A stretch of 64,000 nucleotides of DNA from contig CM037777.1 in the NCBI GenBank assembly GCA_021229015.1, positions 28,519,584 to 28,583,583 of the forward strand, in the 5' to 3' direction. A program made the position numbers and the translations under genes. The notes below the pieces were generated by a model that had not been told where the DNA came from, did not search any database, and saw nothing but the letters and a program-made list of their open reading frames with translations. This document shows positions 10,959-23,821 of the stretch, piece by piece. This DNA is from Solen grandis (lineage: Eukaryota > Mollusca > Bivalvia > Adapedonta > Solenidae). Within the stretch, counting starts at the first letter, position 1. Every line of letters starts with the position of its first letter.

Positions 10959-12045
10959 TTTTCGTTCGTGATATCAATCCGTTTACCGCATTAGATTAAT
11001 TATGGGTATGGCTGTTATAGCACCTAGTTAAACATATATATGTGACTCAGTGTGCGAGATACTTGTGGGCTGATCAGGTTTTATAGAGTTCACCAATCAC
11101 TACACATCCTTACTATTGAGAGATCGGAAGATAACACACTAATCAGGCTGGTAATCAATAAAAGTGTGATTTGACTTTCTGAATGTAATATGATGACTAG
11201 CATAATAAATGATGCGATCGTCAAATCATATTGGCCGGTCTGCCAAATGGTTAAAATTATGAAACCGTCATCACAAGATTAGCTGCGTGCACTACTCCAC
11301 GTGCATCCGGTTGATCACCAGCATTGAATCCCACGAAATGTATTCTGTTACCACTGCCGTATATACCGATACCTTTTCATGAATATTAGTCATCTACATT
11401 TCAGACCAATGATACCATGCGTACTAGTTGGGATATACGTCAGAGCTCACTTTCAAATCTAAACTATATGTTCTATATGTAACGCGCCGTTTCATTGGTC
11501 AAATGATCCGTGCTGTGTCTGCCACGGATCCATTGAAATGCCTAATTAAAAGTTCATGGGTACAAAGTTTTGCTAATCAAATAATCCACGGTCCGATTAA
11601 TGAATCATTAATCAATTAAAAAAATCAAATATTCTGTACACTGTTCAAATCAAAAGGTATTATTTTGTTTTCGTTGCAAAGATGCATGATTTAACCCGTG
11701 AAGAATAAAAATCAATTAAAATATAGTTGAACCTTGGTTTCTCAACAACCTATTATTAAAAAAAAAATGGCTTCATCCAAAATACTTCAGTGGTTCTGAT
11801 TTCTTTTCTTCTCATTTCTATGTAAAAACTACCGATATAAATCTGCGCTATTCGAAACCACGGCCTTTCCAAACTATTTTGACTCCTATGATTTTCACAA
11901 CTTCCATTCAAACTCGCCTTGATGGTGTCATTTTGAAAAGGAGATTATGAATGAGTTCATACCTTTGTGACATATGTTATGATGAAAGGAAGTTCAATCA
12001 TAACTGACATTAAGCAGATATATAGCTGTTTGCAAATTCTGGAGG
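10958..12045. other. No gene seen
   Basis: AT-rich, with one isolated motif GCTGATCAGGTTTTAT (about 11070-11090) shared with the MITE at 6186-6427. ORF 11428-11619 has no family features. Confidence 0.5.
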
Positions 12046-12960
12046 TAACACCGCCCCGAGTGTATTCATACCAATAATATCTTTTACTCGACCACATCGA
12101 TCCGAGTGTATTGATACCAGTAATCTCTATTGCTCGGCCACACCGCCCCGAGTGTATAAATAATCTCTATTACTCGACCACATCGCCCCGAGTGTATTGA
12201 TACCAGTAATCTCTATTGCTCGGACACACCGCCCCGAGTGTATAAATAATCTCTTTTACTCGACCACACCGCCCCGAGTGTATAAATTATCTCTATTACT
12301 CGACCACACCGCCCCGAATGTATAAATAATCTCTATTACTCGACCACACCGCCCCGAGTGTATTGATACAAGTAATCTCTTTTGCTCGGACACACCGCCC
12401 CGAATGTATAAATAATCTCTATTACTCGACCACATCGCCCCGAGTGTATTGATACCAGTAATCTCTTTTGCTCGGACACACCGCCCCGAATGTATAAATA
12501 ATCTCTATTACTCGACCACACCGCCCCGAGTGTATTGATACAAGTAATCTCTATTGCTCGGACACACCGCCCCGAGTGTATAAATAATCTCTATTACTCG
12601 ACCACATCGCCCCGAGTGTATTGATACCAGTAATCTCTTTTGCTCGGACACACCGCCCCGAGTGTATAAATAATCTCTATTACTCGACCACATCGCCCCG
12701 AGTGTATTGATACCAGTAATCTCTTTTGCTCGGACACACCGCCCCGAATGTATAAATAATCTCTATTACTCGACCACACCGCCCCGAGTGTATTGATACA
12801 AGTAATCTCTATTGCTCGGACACACCGCCCCGAGTGTATAAATAATCTCTATTACTCGGCCACACCGCCCCGAATGTATAAATAATCTCAACGCAGCAGT
12901 AAATTTATTATCAAATCCACTCGACCACAGCACCCTTAGTGTATTTATCAGTACCACTCG
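12046..12960. repeat. Satellite array, 86-bp unit of 46-bp + 40-bp subunits
   Basis: Two related subunits alternate: a 46-mer (GCCCCGAGTGTATTGATACC...) and a 40-mer (GCCCCGAATGTATAAATAAT...), both ending in a CTCGG/CTCGACCACACC block. Alternation is regular through 12310-12850 and breaks down at both edges, where only 40-mers or truncated units remain. Four overlapping minus-strand ORFs are artefacts of the unit. Confidence 0.93.
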
Positions 12961-13838
12961 AGTGCCTTGAGTGTTTTTTTATTTTTTATTTTTTTAAATA
13001 AGAACTATCTTGTGCATTAAAAAATTTCGACAAACATTAACCTGTTTTTCTTTCCTTTTTTTTAATATATATATTTCATCGCATTTAAATAAAATATTGG
13101 ATGTCAGTGTGCGTGTCGTCATCAGTGCTTCTAGTGTCATGCAATATTGCACTAAGAATGTAATTTGTTGTTAATACGGACTCGCAACCTTTAAAATAAA
13201 TTAACGAGAAGACTTTTCATCACACTCACTTTGAAGTATCTCACATTTTATTTTATCATTATTAGCTTGCATATTGTTTGTGATAATTTTGATACTATAT
13301 CTTTGCTCTACATTTTCGTATTTTGAAAACAAAACAAAACAAAACAACAACAACAACTACTAAGTCTATTGAACATATAAAGTATCTGTCCGACCGCTGT
13401 ATCAGGACGTAGACTCGAGGTAGTATACCTTTACATTCTTGACATTATCCTGAATCCCTTTCCCTTAGCACTAAACAAAGGGGCTGTATCATTTTTAACA
13501 ATTTTGTCGGGGCAAAGACCTATTAAGTTATTATAGGTCGGAATATCTCATTTACTAGGCAACTGTTATGGTTTTTCATATTGAAATTGCTAAAGGAGCA
13601 GGAGTTGTGTGTGTCTTAAGTTAATGAGGGTTTGACAAGCTGCAGATCTGTTTGGTTAACTCATTTCTTTTTTTGGAACGCAGTCCCGAGAACCAAATAT
13701 CTTATATAACATGCCATTTGTCAAACGTTTGTCTGTGGTACTGATGCGACAGTCAATGTTACATAGGAGCTGGTAACTGTTTTCGAGTGGGTCATATCTA
13801 TATAAATTATCACAAAATTATATATATTATATATATAC

Positions 13839-13839
<1 letters not shown>

Positions 13840-13870
<31 letters not shown>
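13840..13870. repeat. (AG)n microsatellite
   Basis: About 15 AG repeats after a run of TATA-rich sequence. Confidence 0.95.
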
Positions 13871-13872
<2 letters not shown>

Positions 13873-15679
13873 ACAAATAACCTCTGGAGGTATCTTAGGT
13901 CGATATTATTGTAACACTATAAAAAGACCGAAACCTGCATATATTTACGATTTCAAAATAAGTTGGGAGACTCTTTGCATCAAAGCAAATTATATTTGTC
14001 CGCATGGTAAATGCACACATAAATTGACAGTAGATAAATTAGATTTTTTTTTGTGATTCATGTCACAGACAATAATCAAATGCCATTATTATCTATTTTT
14101 GACACAAAATTGATTTTTCAACACTTTTGTTTAATCTCAGCATATGTTGTAGAGTTATGTTCAATAATTCGAGCATTTTTATAAAATTGAGAGATTCTTC
14201 GGTTTTCAAAGTAGAGAATTAAATTGTAGTATAGCCGTGAATGACTGACTTCACTGAGAGGGGGCGGTATGACCTATTTTTTTGTAATCAAGCACATACA
14301 ACTAGAAAATTATGCTTACGAATCAGCAAGAGTCAAGTTATCCGGGCACTTCATCGACACCTGAGAAACGACTCGCATGTATGTAACCAAGGCCCAAAAG
14401 ACTGATAAACTGTGATTATTGGTACTTCATAACAAATCCCCTATCTATTTGGCACACAATTAACTTACCAAATAAGTCTCTTTAACTTGTTATTAAAAAT
14501 GCATCGTACGCTGCGAGGACTATCGTAACTACTCGGTAATCCCCGGCAATTCCCGGTAAAACTCGGTAGAAAAGTCTGGGTTACCAAGCGTTTTTGTTCG
14601 GCTCGATCGTAGTCATCACAGACTTTTGTGGGAAAGTCAGAATCTATCACGATTAGCAGAAAAACCGACATAATTATGTTGCCTATTTGCACAAATATTC
14701 TCTTAAATCGGCTTAAATACGACACATAACTATCAAAACAGACACACTCGATCATATAACTCAATATCAAAAAACGCCATGGAAGAATCGAACAAAAATC
14801 CGCTACTATTTCGCATAATCTATTCATCCTTAATTTGATTTTGTCAAATAGATCGATCTTTTTTGTACATAGCAAAAATAGAAAATATAAAGGTGTTCTT
14901 TTGAAATAATCGGAGATAAATTTTGGATTTTAGAGCTTCTGATTGATTGGCTACAAATTTACGAAGTTGGGGTGACTTTAAGAGAAATATACTTTTTTTA
15001 TTTTTATTTATTTATTTTTTTTTTCATCCCTGTGAATCGTTATAGTTTCTGATCCCACCGCAAGCGTCTGCGTTAGCATGAAAGCATGTAAATATTTTAC
15101 TTTCTTGTCAAAAGAACGACTGATACCCGTTGTTTTTCACTGTTATCCCATATATCAAATGGATGAAACCTCGACAGCCGTGGAATGAAATACAAAGAAA
15201 GAAGACATCATGCGACAGACTGAAAGCATATCTTTTTTATATCCGTCTGAGCAAATATAATTCATTGATATTAGTGTTTTAGCCCTTCGCATCTTCTTGA
15301 CGTATCCTTTAAAAGGATATCATTAGTAGGCACGATTTAGCGATTGTGGAATTGCAAATAGTATTTCAAAATAAAGCTCAAGCAAATATTGCGTCACTGC
15401 CCTGTGTTTGGCGGGAACCTGCAATTAGAAACACGTTAATGGGGCTATATAAATATATTGAAGTGTACAGGCTCAAACTGAAGAATCTAAGTGCATCTGC
15501 CACACGTTATCTCCTACTAATACATACCAAAGAGATGTATGAGGTCACACTTTTAATTCTATTTATGTTGTATATGCAATTAATTTAGTTACATGCTATC
15601 GGTTAGAAAATACTTTTACTTATTTAATCTCTCTAGGCGGTAACTGGACTGGATTTGTGCTTTGCGCATGGAGAGGTAG

Positions 15680-15684
15680 TCAAA

Positions 15685-15723
<39 letters not shown>

Positions 15724-15725
15724 AA
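15680..15725. repeat. (AAAT)n microsatellite
   Basis: About 11 AAAT repeats. Confidence 0.95.
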
Positions 15726-16367
15726 TCTGAAAACGAGAATGTATGTACCTTACAAAAGTTTGTTTGGCAAAAAAAAGCACACTATGCCATTTTGGAAACA
15801 AATACCTGTGTTTATGATTCCGCCTTGGTACAAGAAAGTGTCGTCCTCTTTGGCTTTTCTAAATAGCTCAACTCCGATTTAACGTTTTCCTATTGCTTGC
15901 AGGTGCTTCCTCTCCAACACTAGTTCTCCTAGACATAGAGGACTATGGGCTATTAAGCGCCATTTAATAATCAAAACAGTTTTAATGCGTTAAGCCTTAA
16001 TATTAAATACTTCAACCATCAATATATTTATTTTTATGACAAAGGTATGCCCTAGCCTCTGTAATCTTTCATCAACAACGATGTTTTTTTATAATAAAAC
16101 TCATACAATGATCACATAGGATTTACGATCAAATATTAAAATTATTGAAGTAGTCTGACGAACATCTGGATCAACCCTCGTATTCGATTCAATTTATATA
16201 GATATTTTGTGATATAATGTATATTGGACATATAACATAATGCGTGTACATACAAAATTCATTTCATTATATTAACGATGACAAAAATGTTTTTGTTGTA
16301 TTCAAAGTCTACGTGAATCGATATTTACATCTTTCCCGTAATGACATAATTTTATTTCTGAAGCATA

Positions 16368-16544
16368 TACAGTTGAACCTGTATAAGCGGCCATCTTTAT
16401 CAAGCGGCCAACCTGAAATTCAGCGGCCAGTTTTTATATAAGACTGTCATTTTGTTGTATACTTAACCTTCAGCGACCACTTTTATTAAGCAGTCACTTT
16501 CTCTTGATCCCTTGACTGGCTGCATAAGACAGATTTGACTGTAT
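16368..16544. mobile_element. Tc1/mariner-like MITE
   Basis: Starts TACAGTTGAACCTGTATAAG and ends GACAGATTTGACTGTA, giving TA target sites and CAGT...ACTG inverted tips. The interior repeats a GCGGCCA/AGCGACCA motif four or five times. About 177 bp, no ORF. Confidence 0.55.
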
Positions 16545-18746
16545 ATTGCCAAATTTGATCAGCCATTTACAGTTACATGCTAAAGGAATATTAAATATTT
16601 ACGTCAAAATCAAAAAGCTTTGACTCAAACTCAGCTCTATGGAATACCCTAAGTGTTTAGTTTGGTAGAAACGCAATCCGTCATTCCAGTTTTACCAAAT
16701 ATTCAAATACATGGCTCAGTTTACATAATTTTTATCCTTATATCTAACACTATTTGTAAAGGAATTAAATGTCTGGGTATTTTTTATTACAGAAACGCCC
16801 ACATGTATTTAAGTGCATTTTGTATTACTTAGCGTTAACTAAGGTTGGTGGACTTTGGGTCCGAGATGTTGCCGTATAAGATTTGATAAAATGTGATACA
16901 TACACAAATCGTTTTCTGGAATTAAAGAGAACCGGGGATGTTTTAAAGATAACAAGGAGTAGGCACCAACACAAATTAAAGGCCTAGGAAAGTTCATGTT
17001 TTCTAGAAGAATGTCATCGTTTTAGGGAAAGTTTTCAGATAAGATATAGATCTAAATCATAAAGACATTTGATTTTACATCATACATGTTACCTAAAATC
17101 AAATTTTGCATTTGTGTGTGTGGAAAATTCTGGAATTAGGAAATGTTATGGTATCATCGTATAAATGCAAAGAAAACAAAAAGTAGGATCATAGGAGATA
17201 TCTATCAATCTACCTCCACATTAAAATAAAATATTTCAGATGAAAATTCCAGACGATATTCGGTTTCTTGATGTCCCGGCATGTTTAGATTGTGGTATAC
17301 AAAGGCCGGGAACCAAACATCCTAGTAGCGCCCCCTGTGTTGTGGGCAGCCGGCGCAAGGACAAACATTGTTATCAGGTGGAAAATGCTATCACGACCAA
17401 ATTTCCGACCTTATAAAAGTCATTAATTGAATAAACTCGGAAGTTCTATGTTTGACTGTGTACATTCCTGGCGTTCCGTATTTTGGCGGGTATGACAGAA
17501 AATTATTGTGAAATTTGTCTTCTTATAAACAAGTTTACAATGTTTCAAAGATAAATTAGAAACAGAATGTAACATGTTGATTGTTTTTAAAATGAAACAC
17601 AGCAGGTAACTAATTGCCCCTTCAGTACTTGCAGACGTCATTTTGAATAGTAAACTGTTTTTCTAACATTGCATTTCGATAGTATCTGGATTAAGACAAA
17701 GAAAACCTGCAGTTTATTTTATTTTGATAATGATTGATTTGAAGCGAATAGTTATATAAGATCCTCCAGGCATGTCTGAAATGTGTAGGTAATGTCTTAA
17801 CCTTCATTCAGTAACAAAAATATACGAAAATAAATGTTTAGGTATGATCGACCTGGTTTGTGACAAGAGTACATGTACTGGTCCAACCCAGAAATCGCCG
17901 AGAGGGAGTAGTAAGTTGTTAGAATTTGTTTCACAAACGGTGTATAATAAATATGTTTCAACAAAACTAATGACCGTATATAGACAACATATTTGAAATG
18001 TAGGGGTATCTGTAACGAATGGGTGGGTGGCTTAAACGTGATCTAAGGTCTTTAGGGGCCTTTCTCTCCTAAAGTGACATCAACAATTGGCTGCATTAAT
18101 CAACGTGGAATATTTGAACGGGAAGTCAAATTTTCAAATCTCTTCATATGAAACTACCCACCCTTCGTTGATAGTGAATAATTGATCATGCATAGCAAAT
18201 ACAGAGACGTGACACGTTCATGTGCGAGCAAATGTCTGTTCACGGTAAAGGATATGAGGTTATCAAGAGGGCGTATTTACACATCTTAATGACTTCATAA
18301 AAAGGTAGTATTATTTCATTCAGATTCTCAGTTTATTTTTTTTTATTTTTTATTTTTAATTTCCGATCCCCAAGCACGAACGTACACTTCGGCCGGATAA
18401 GTTTGTGTCTGGCGGAATTACAAGGTATCCGATGAATTGTAATCTACGTGTCGGTGTGAATGACACCATTATCCATCACGGATATACATAAATAAGTGTT
18501 TGCTGTTTTGTCAATAAAAGGAAAAAGTAAAATATTTTTATCATTATATTTTACTCCGGGTGTATAAAATTAAATTAGCATGTTAGTGATACATACACAT
18601 ATATTGTATAGTAAAATAAGTAACTAAACTTCAAGTCATTGACTAAAAATAATGCAGTCATTCCACTTTCTCTCCTCGTTATGTTTATTTTTAATTTCAT
18701 TCATCATTCTGTATATTAGTATATAAAGAGGAATACGCGATCCGTG
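16545..18746. other. No gene seen
   Basis: AT-rich. A block at about 17870-17940 starts with GTACTGGTCCAACCCAGAAA, a motif shared with 23535 and with the outer end of the inverted duplication, so probably a SINE tail. Confidence 0.4.
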
Positions 18747-18962
18747 TTAACCATTTATCTCATGAATATGCATATATATATGTAATAATTTATGAAATTA
18801 TGAATATTGATTTATTGAACTTTAATTGGTAAATGAAAGATTTTACTTCGATATGCAGACTGTGTGGATGTATGAGAAAGCATAGGAAATCCTGCTCAAA
18901 TATCTCTGGGAATGCTCTGTTTGCCAATTGTAAAAATGAATTTATATGAGGTATAGGGTTAA
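18747..18962. mobile_element. TTAA-flanked piggyBac-like MITE (diverged)
   Basis: Starts TTAACCATTTATCTCATGAA and ends ATATGAGGTATAGGGTTAA. It keeps the family's internal TTTATTGAACTTTAA and ATGCAGACTGTGTGGA blocks. Confidence 0.6.
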
Positions 18963-20640
18963 AAACGTCCCTTTATCAACACATGGTCTCGATCTTAACC
19001 ACTGTTTTATGTTGAGATCTTGATCGCACTGGACACAAAGGCAAATAATAGTTTAAAAACACTCTTTTCACTTAACCATGTAAAAACAGAAGACAACATA
19101 ATTGATATTAAACATAAGCCATTCAATATGTCATACGTTTTGATGCATCTCATTAAAACCAGATGGTATGTTTGGTCCGGTGACATGCGTTAAGATTTTG
19201 CAACGAAGACGGGCCTTTAATCATCCGGTATCCTAAGTTATGCTTTTTCAATTCCGAAGGAGGCCATATATTTCGGAGATGGTCTATTTATATTTTACAT
19301 ACTTAAGTGGCCCTGGAACATTCCCAATAGCTAGTCTATATACACGAATTTTTGCACAGGGTTTATATAGCTTGTCAGCTATTTATCATCGCTACATACT
19401 GATGAAAAATTTCAAACAAATTAACGGAGATGCTAAACAAAACGGACGAAGGCGCCGAATTTTGCAACAGAACACACAAACCTTTCAGGCAGAATATATA
19501 TCGGGGTGACAGTTATAAACTTGGGTATTGCTACAACGCGTATAAGTACAAACACACCGGCTAACTGTTTTCAGATTTCAAGTCCGGAGACAAACACGTG
19601 TTACCTCGTTCATGATCGTCTGCAGATTTTGTTGCAGTGTCACCTGCTCTGCAAGATTATTTTTTCAAAGCCAGACGGCAGCCGGCCGCGTCGCGCACTG
19701 TTCTTCACAACGCCCCTTTCTCAAACAAAGTGGCTTATAATTTTACACTTAAACCACAGTTAAACAAGATCACATTGAAATGAACAGGTTTCCCAATTTT
19801 ACCATCTATTCTAATAGGTACGGATGAATAGCGAACACTTATACACCCTAAACTGCAGTCCGATCTGGGTTTTAATACTGATTTCATAGAATGTATCAGA
19901 TTTTTCATATAACCTTCATGTAATACAGGGTTATTTAGGGGTTAAAGAGTTAAATAATTTTAAATAAAATTGACACCATATTTATTATAAATTACAATAA
20001 CCTGTATCTAGGAAGCACTCATTGTCGTCTGACGCAGGGATTTTAAGCTAAAGTCGGGGGGGATAAGATCAATAGAAAAAGTCTCATCCTACCATCATGT
20101 CTCGAGTGCTAGGAGAATACCTGGTGATGTAGAAAAGCGCCATAACTCACGGTTATCGCCTGGCACAGTATTTACAGGGCACGTTATTAAATTCAAAATG
20201 AATACAGGAGCGCTTGTAATTCACTGCCACCCACACACACAAGGCCAGCGAGGGGTACATCCTTACAAGTACATGTACAAGACGTCAGAACATGTACCCA
20301 GGGACACGAGTGCTCTTCGGGTCCATAAATCTGGGATGTCATCAAATATAGATGGCCAAATAGGGCTTTATTTGACCTGTATATATAGAAGAGTTCATAC
20401 AATATACAAGGGAAAAAATCGATAAAAGCAAAGAAAAAACAAACTTGTACACATGTAAATCTCTTAAATGATTTTGAATTAAAAATAAGGCATAATTTGG
20501 ACACATTCAGGAATTATGTGTAACATTAATTAGAGTTTCATATAGTGGATTCATTTTGATTTATTTCTGCACTTAAGCTGCCAATAAGAAATGCTGTATA
20601 TCAAAAGAACGTGTGTACATTTAGACTTGGCTATTTGAGT
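18963..20640. other. No gene seen
   Basis: ORFs at 19240-19509, 19506-19763 and 20193-20504 show no family motif, signal peptide or splice support. Confidence 0.4.
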
Positions 20641-20872
20641 TTGCCGCCGCTAGTCATATAGCGACGTCCTGCTAATTACAGGTGGAGGAAGACCCAAAAT
20701 GCACGGAGGCATCCGGGTAGAACCACCGACCTACCGCAAGCCAGCTGGAAGGCTTCCTCACATGAAAATCCGAATGACCCTGCCGGGATTCGAGCATACG
20801 CGGTGAGGGGCTGAGTGAGTGTTAAAAGTCAGCGACTTTACCCTCTCGGCCATGGAGGCCCCTTGTGTACAT
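20640..20872 (-). mobile_element. tRNA-derived SINE (Leu/Ser-tRNA-like head)
   Basis: Read on the minus strand it opens GGGGCCTCCATGGCCGAGAG, an A-box-like start as in tRNA-Leu/Ser, followed by a B-box-like GCTCGAATCCC. The body has the AGCCTTCCAGCTGGCTTG and GGTTCTACCCGGATGCC blocks and ends in CGTCGCTATATGACTAG. It is not a folding tRNA gene. A degraded relative lies at 24975-25120. Confidence 0.65.
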
Positions 20873-21636
20873 TTATTTTTTTCCCAAGTAAATACATAAT
20901 TGTAAGTCAGGACATAATTTAATTTATGGTAGACTTTTAGTCAGGACTTTAGCAAGAAAACAACTCTTTGGATATTAATATAAAATTATTAAATGCAAAA
21001 TTGTCACAAAAATTAACAATATATCTTAAGAAGTAAATAACAGCAACATGAGACAGGATATTACTCAAGTATTTTGGACATGAAATCACCTTAATCAATA
21101 ATGAAGAAAAATAAAAAAATCGGAGGCAAAATATTTATAACACAGGGATGACAATGAACTTAGATAAATTCAGTAAGGCAAAATAGGGGGATACTTAAAT
21201 ATTACTAGAATAAAATATTCACAATATAAACAAACAAATATTTATAAACAAAACACCTATAAACAAAATAAAATACAACAACAATTTAAATGATCAAATG
21301 AAATCCAGTTATAGCTGTTCCAAGGTATGAGATTATTATTCAAACATACTAAGTTTCAAAAGAAACTGCACATCCAGGCATTTTTAGGAATTTACAGAAA
21401 CATAATTTGTTTGGCATATCGCATGATGTCAACTTTTTTTTTAAACCTTCACATGTACATTTTGTATTGCTATTTAAGGGGAATGTTTACAGCCTAAACA
21501 TTTTTTTCTAAGTAAAACATTTACATGAACTAATCCCTGAGTGCATACTTTCCCTTGTAACTGCATAAACATAAATCAACTAGAATTAAAAATGACAAAA
21601 TAAACATCACTCTGTGACATATCTTGTTAAGAATTA
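20873..21636. other. No gene seen
   Basis: Very AT-rich, with A-rich runs between 21100 and 21300. Confidence 0.4.
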
Positions 21637-22745
21637 TTAGCCCTTTACCTCATGAATATTCATGTACAAAGTATATTACTTTATTGAACTTTAAATGGGT
21701 TAAAATAAACAATGGACTTTCTTGCCATGCAGATTGTAGAGTATGAGCTACAATATTGTATGATCAGACAGAGGTGACCCTGATCAGACAGAGGAGACTC
21801 TGATCAGACAGGGGAGACCCAGATCAGACAGAGGAGACCCTGATCAGACAGAACTTGAGGAGTAAAAACCCTCAATGAAATCAGACAGAGGAGACCTGAT
21901 CAGAAGAGAGACCCTGATCAGACAGAGGGACCTGATCAACAGAGCCAGTAGACAGAGGAGACCTGATCAGACAGAGGGACCCTGATCAGACAGAGGAGAC
22001 CAGATACAGACAGAGGAGACCTGACAGACAGAGGAGACCTGATCACAGAGGAGACCAGATCAGACAGAGGACCCAGATCAGAAGAGGAGACCTGATCAGA
22101 CAGAGGAGACCGATCAACAGGAATCAGACAGAGGAGACCCTGATCAGACAGAGGAGACTCTGATCAGACAGAGGAGACCCTGATCAGACAGAGGAGACCC
22201 TGATCAGACAGAGGAGACTCTGATCAGACAGAGAAGACCCAGATCAGACAGAGGAGACCCAGATCAGACAGAGGAGACCCTGATCAGACAGAGGAGACCC
22301 TGATCAGACAGAGGAGACTCTGATCAGACAGAGGAGACCCTGATCAGACAGAGGAGACCCAGATCAGACAGAGGAGACTCTGATCAGACAGAGAAGACCC
22401 AGATCAGACAGAGGAGACTCTGATCAGACAGAGAAGACCCAGATCAGATAGAGGTGACTCTGATCAGACAGAGGAGACTCTAATCAGATAGAGGAGACCC
22501 AGATCAGACAGAGAAGACTCTGATCAGACAGAGGAGACCCTGATCAGACAGAGGAGACCGATCAGACAGAGGAGACACTGATCAGACAGAGGAGACCCAG
22601 ATCAGACAGAGGAGACCCTGATCAGACAGAGGAGACTCTGATCAGACAGAGGAGACCCTTATCAGACAGCGACAGGAGATGTCGGATCTAGGTCTCCTCT
22701 GGTTGCCAAAAAGTCAAAATGAGTCCATATGAGGTTAATGGGTAA
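21637..22745. mobile_element. piggyBac-like MITE carrying an expanded 20-bp minisatellite
   Basis: The left end TTAGCCCTTTACCTCATGAA and right end CCATATGAGGTTAATGGGTA are diverged versions of the family termini. The family's TTATTGAACTTTAAATGG and GAGCTACAATATTGTATGA blocks precede the array and GTTGCCAAAAAGTCAAAATG follows it. Single-copy relatives are about 180-300 bp; this one is about 1.1 kb because of the array. Confidence 0.75.
21761..22669. repeat. 20-bp minisatellite (TGATCAGACAGAGGAGACCC)n
   Basis: Roughly 45 head-to-tail units, alternating CCC/CTC/CAG variants at the junction. Units are clean at 21761-21850 and 22120-22660 but full of small indels at 21850-22130. The same unit occurs once or twice in other members of the MITE family (for example 24650 and 39005). 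Confidence 0.95.
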
Positions 22746-23820
22746 AAAAGTCAGACACACTGTCTAAAAACCATTCTCAGGCATTCTGTTTATCAGGGTG
22801 TTATCATTATAAATATAAAGAACAAGGTTTGTGAATATTATCATAGACTTAAGGCAATCCATCTGTCATTAAATTGTGAACATGGTTCATAAAATGAGCA
22901 TGGGAATATCATAGTTAATACATTTATAGACTTTGAGCAAAAAGAGCCTATAACTTCAAGTCAATGGATGCTTGAATTTGCACTGAAGTTTTTTTTAAGC
23001 ATTTGAAGGACCATGAATGCAATTTAATGATGGATGGATTACCTTAAGTCCTGGAGACAGATATCTACTCATCCCGCACCTAGTGTGTGTTGACAATGTA
23101 CTTAAGGATGAACAGAACCCAGATATATTTTTATTGCTATGCCCTCTTTGTTGGTAGTCCTTATGTCTACACCCAACTCCTTCAAATAGTCATGCTAAGA
23201 TTTGTAAATACATGTAGAATGTTATACATTTTGTGGAACTGAAAATATATGTCAAGAAGGTATATACTTTTACAATTATGAGAAAATGTGCTGAATTTTG
23301 CTTTGTTAATACAAAAAACCAACAATATCAGACTTAATTATATGATTAATCTTGACTCCTTTCTCTATAAGAACTTAATATTTTTAAGGGTGTTGTGGAA
23401 TTAGCTGTTTAATGTCTTTATTTACTGAAATAAAGATCATTATAAAGTTCACTGTGGTCCAGAGGCAGTGTTTGCTGACTGCAAATCAGGAGTGCAATAC
23501 ATGCTTGGTGTGAGAATTTTTCAAAGAACCTTCCCAGCAGCAAAGTACTGGTCCAACCCTAGAACCATCAAGAAGGACTAGTTGAAGCTATTTGAATATA
23601 TTTCCCAATAGATGAAACTTAAAGTAAGGTTTTATTTTAAATTCTACAGGAATTCAATCCTTTAATTTGGATGTATTCATAAATTGTATCGAAAACTACT
23701 TCAAAAATTTTGAATTATAGAGTTAAGGGCTCAACAATTAGAAAGTCAAAAGCCAAAAAACTTAAAAGTGGATAAAATGAAGTTACACACTACCATAAAA
23801 ATAACTACAATAAAAACACA
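22746..23820. other. No gene seen; two dispersed repeat copies
   Basis: 22925-23050 is a copy of the repeat found beside both assembly gaps. 23450-23600 looks like a SINE ending in CAAAGTACTGGTCCAACCC, also seen at 17870, 4668 and (inverted) 57335. Confidence 0.45.
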
Positions 23821-23821
23821 G

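Larger units (their letters stand above)
12961..16367. other. No gene seen; microsatellites
   Basis: AT-rich with (AG)n at 13840-13870 and (AAAT)n at 15680-15725. The 136-codon minus-strand ORF at 14465-14875 has no recognisable family. A degraded SINE-like stretch may lie at 13430-13520. Confidence 0.45.

Noticed and set aside
12336..12957. Four similar minus-strand ORFs with near-identical products
   Set aside because: They are readings of the 86-bp satellite, offset by multiples of its period, with no other coding signs.
20640..20872. Functional tRNA-Leu gene
   Set aside because: A- and B-box-like motifs are present, but the stems do not close and SINE body sequence follows.
21761..22669. 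CRISPR-like appearance of a regular short repeat array
   Set aside because: Units are directly adjacent 20-mers with no unique spacers, and the context is a eukaryotic MITE.
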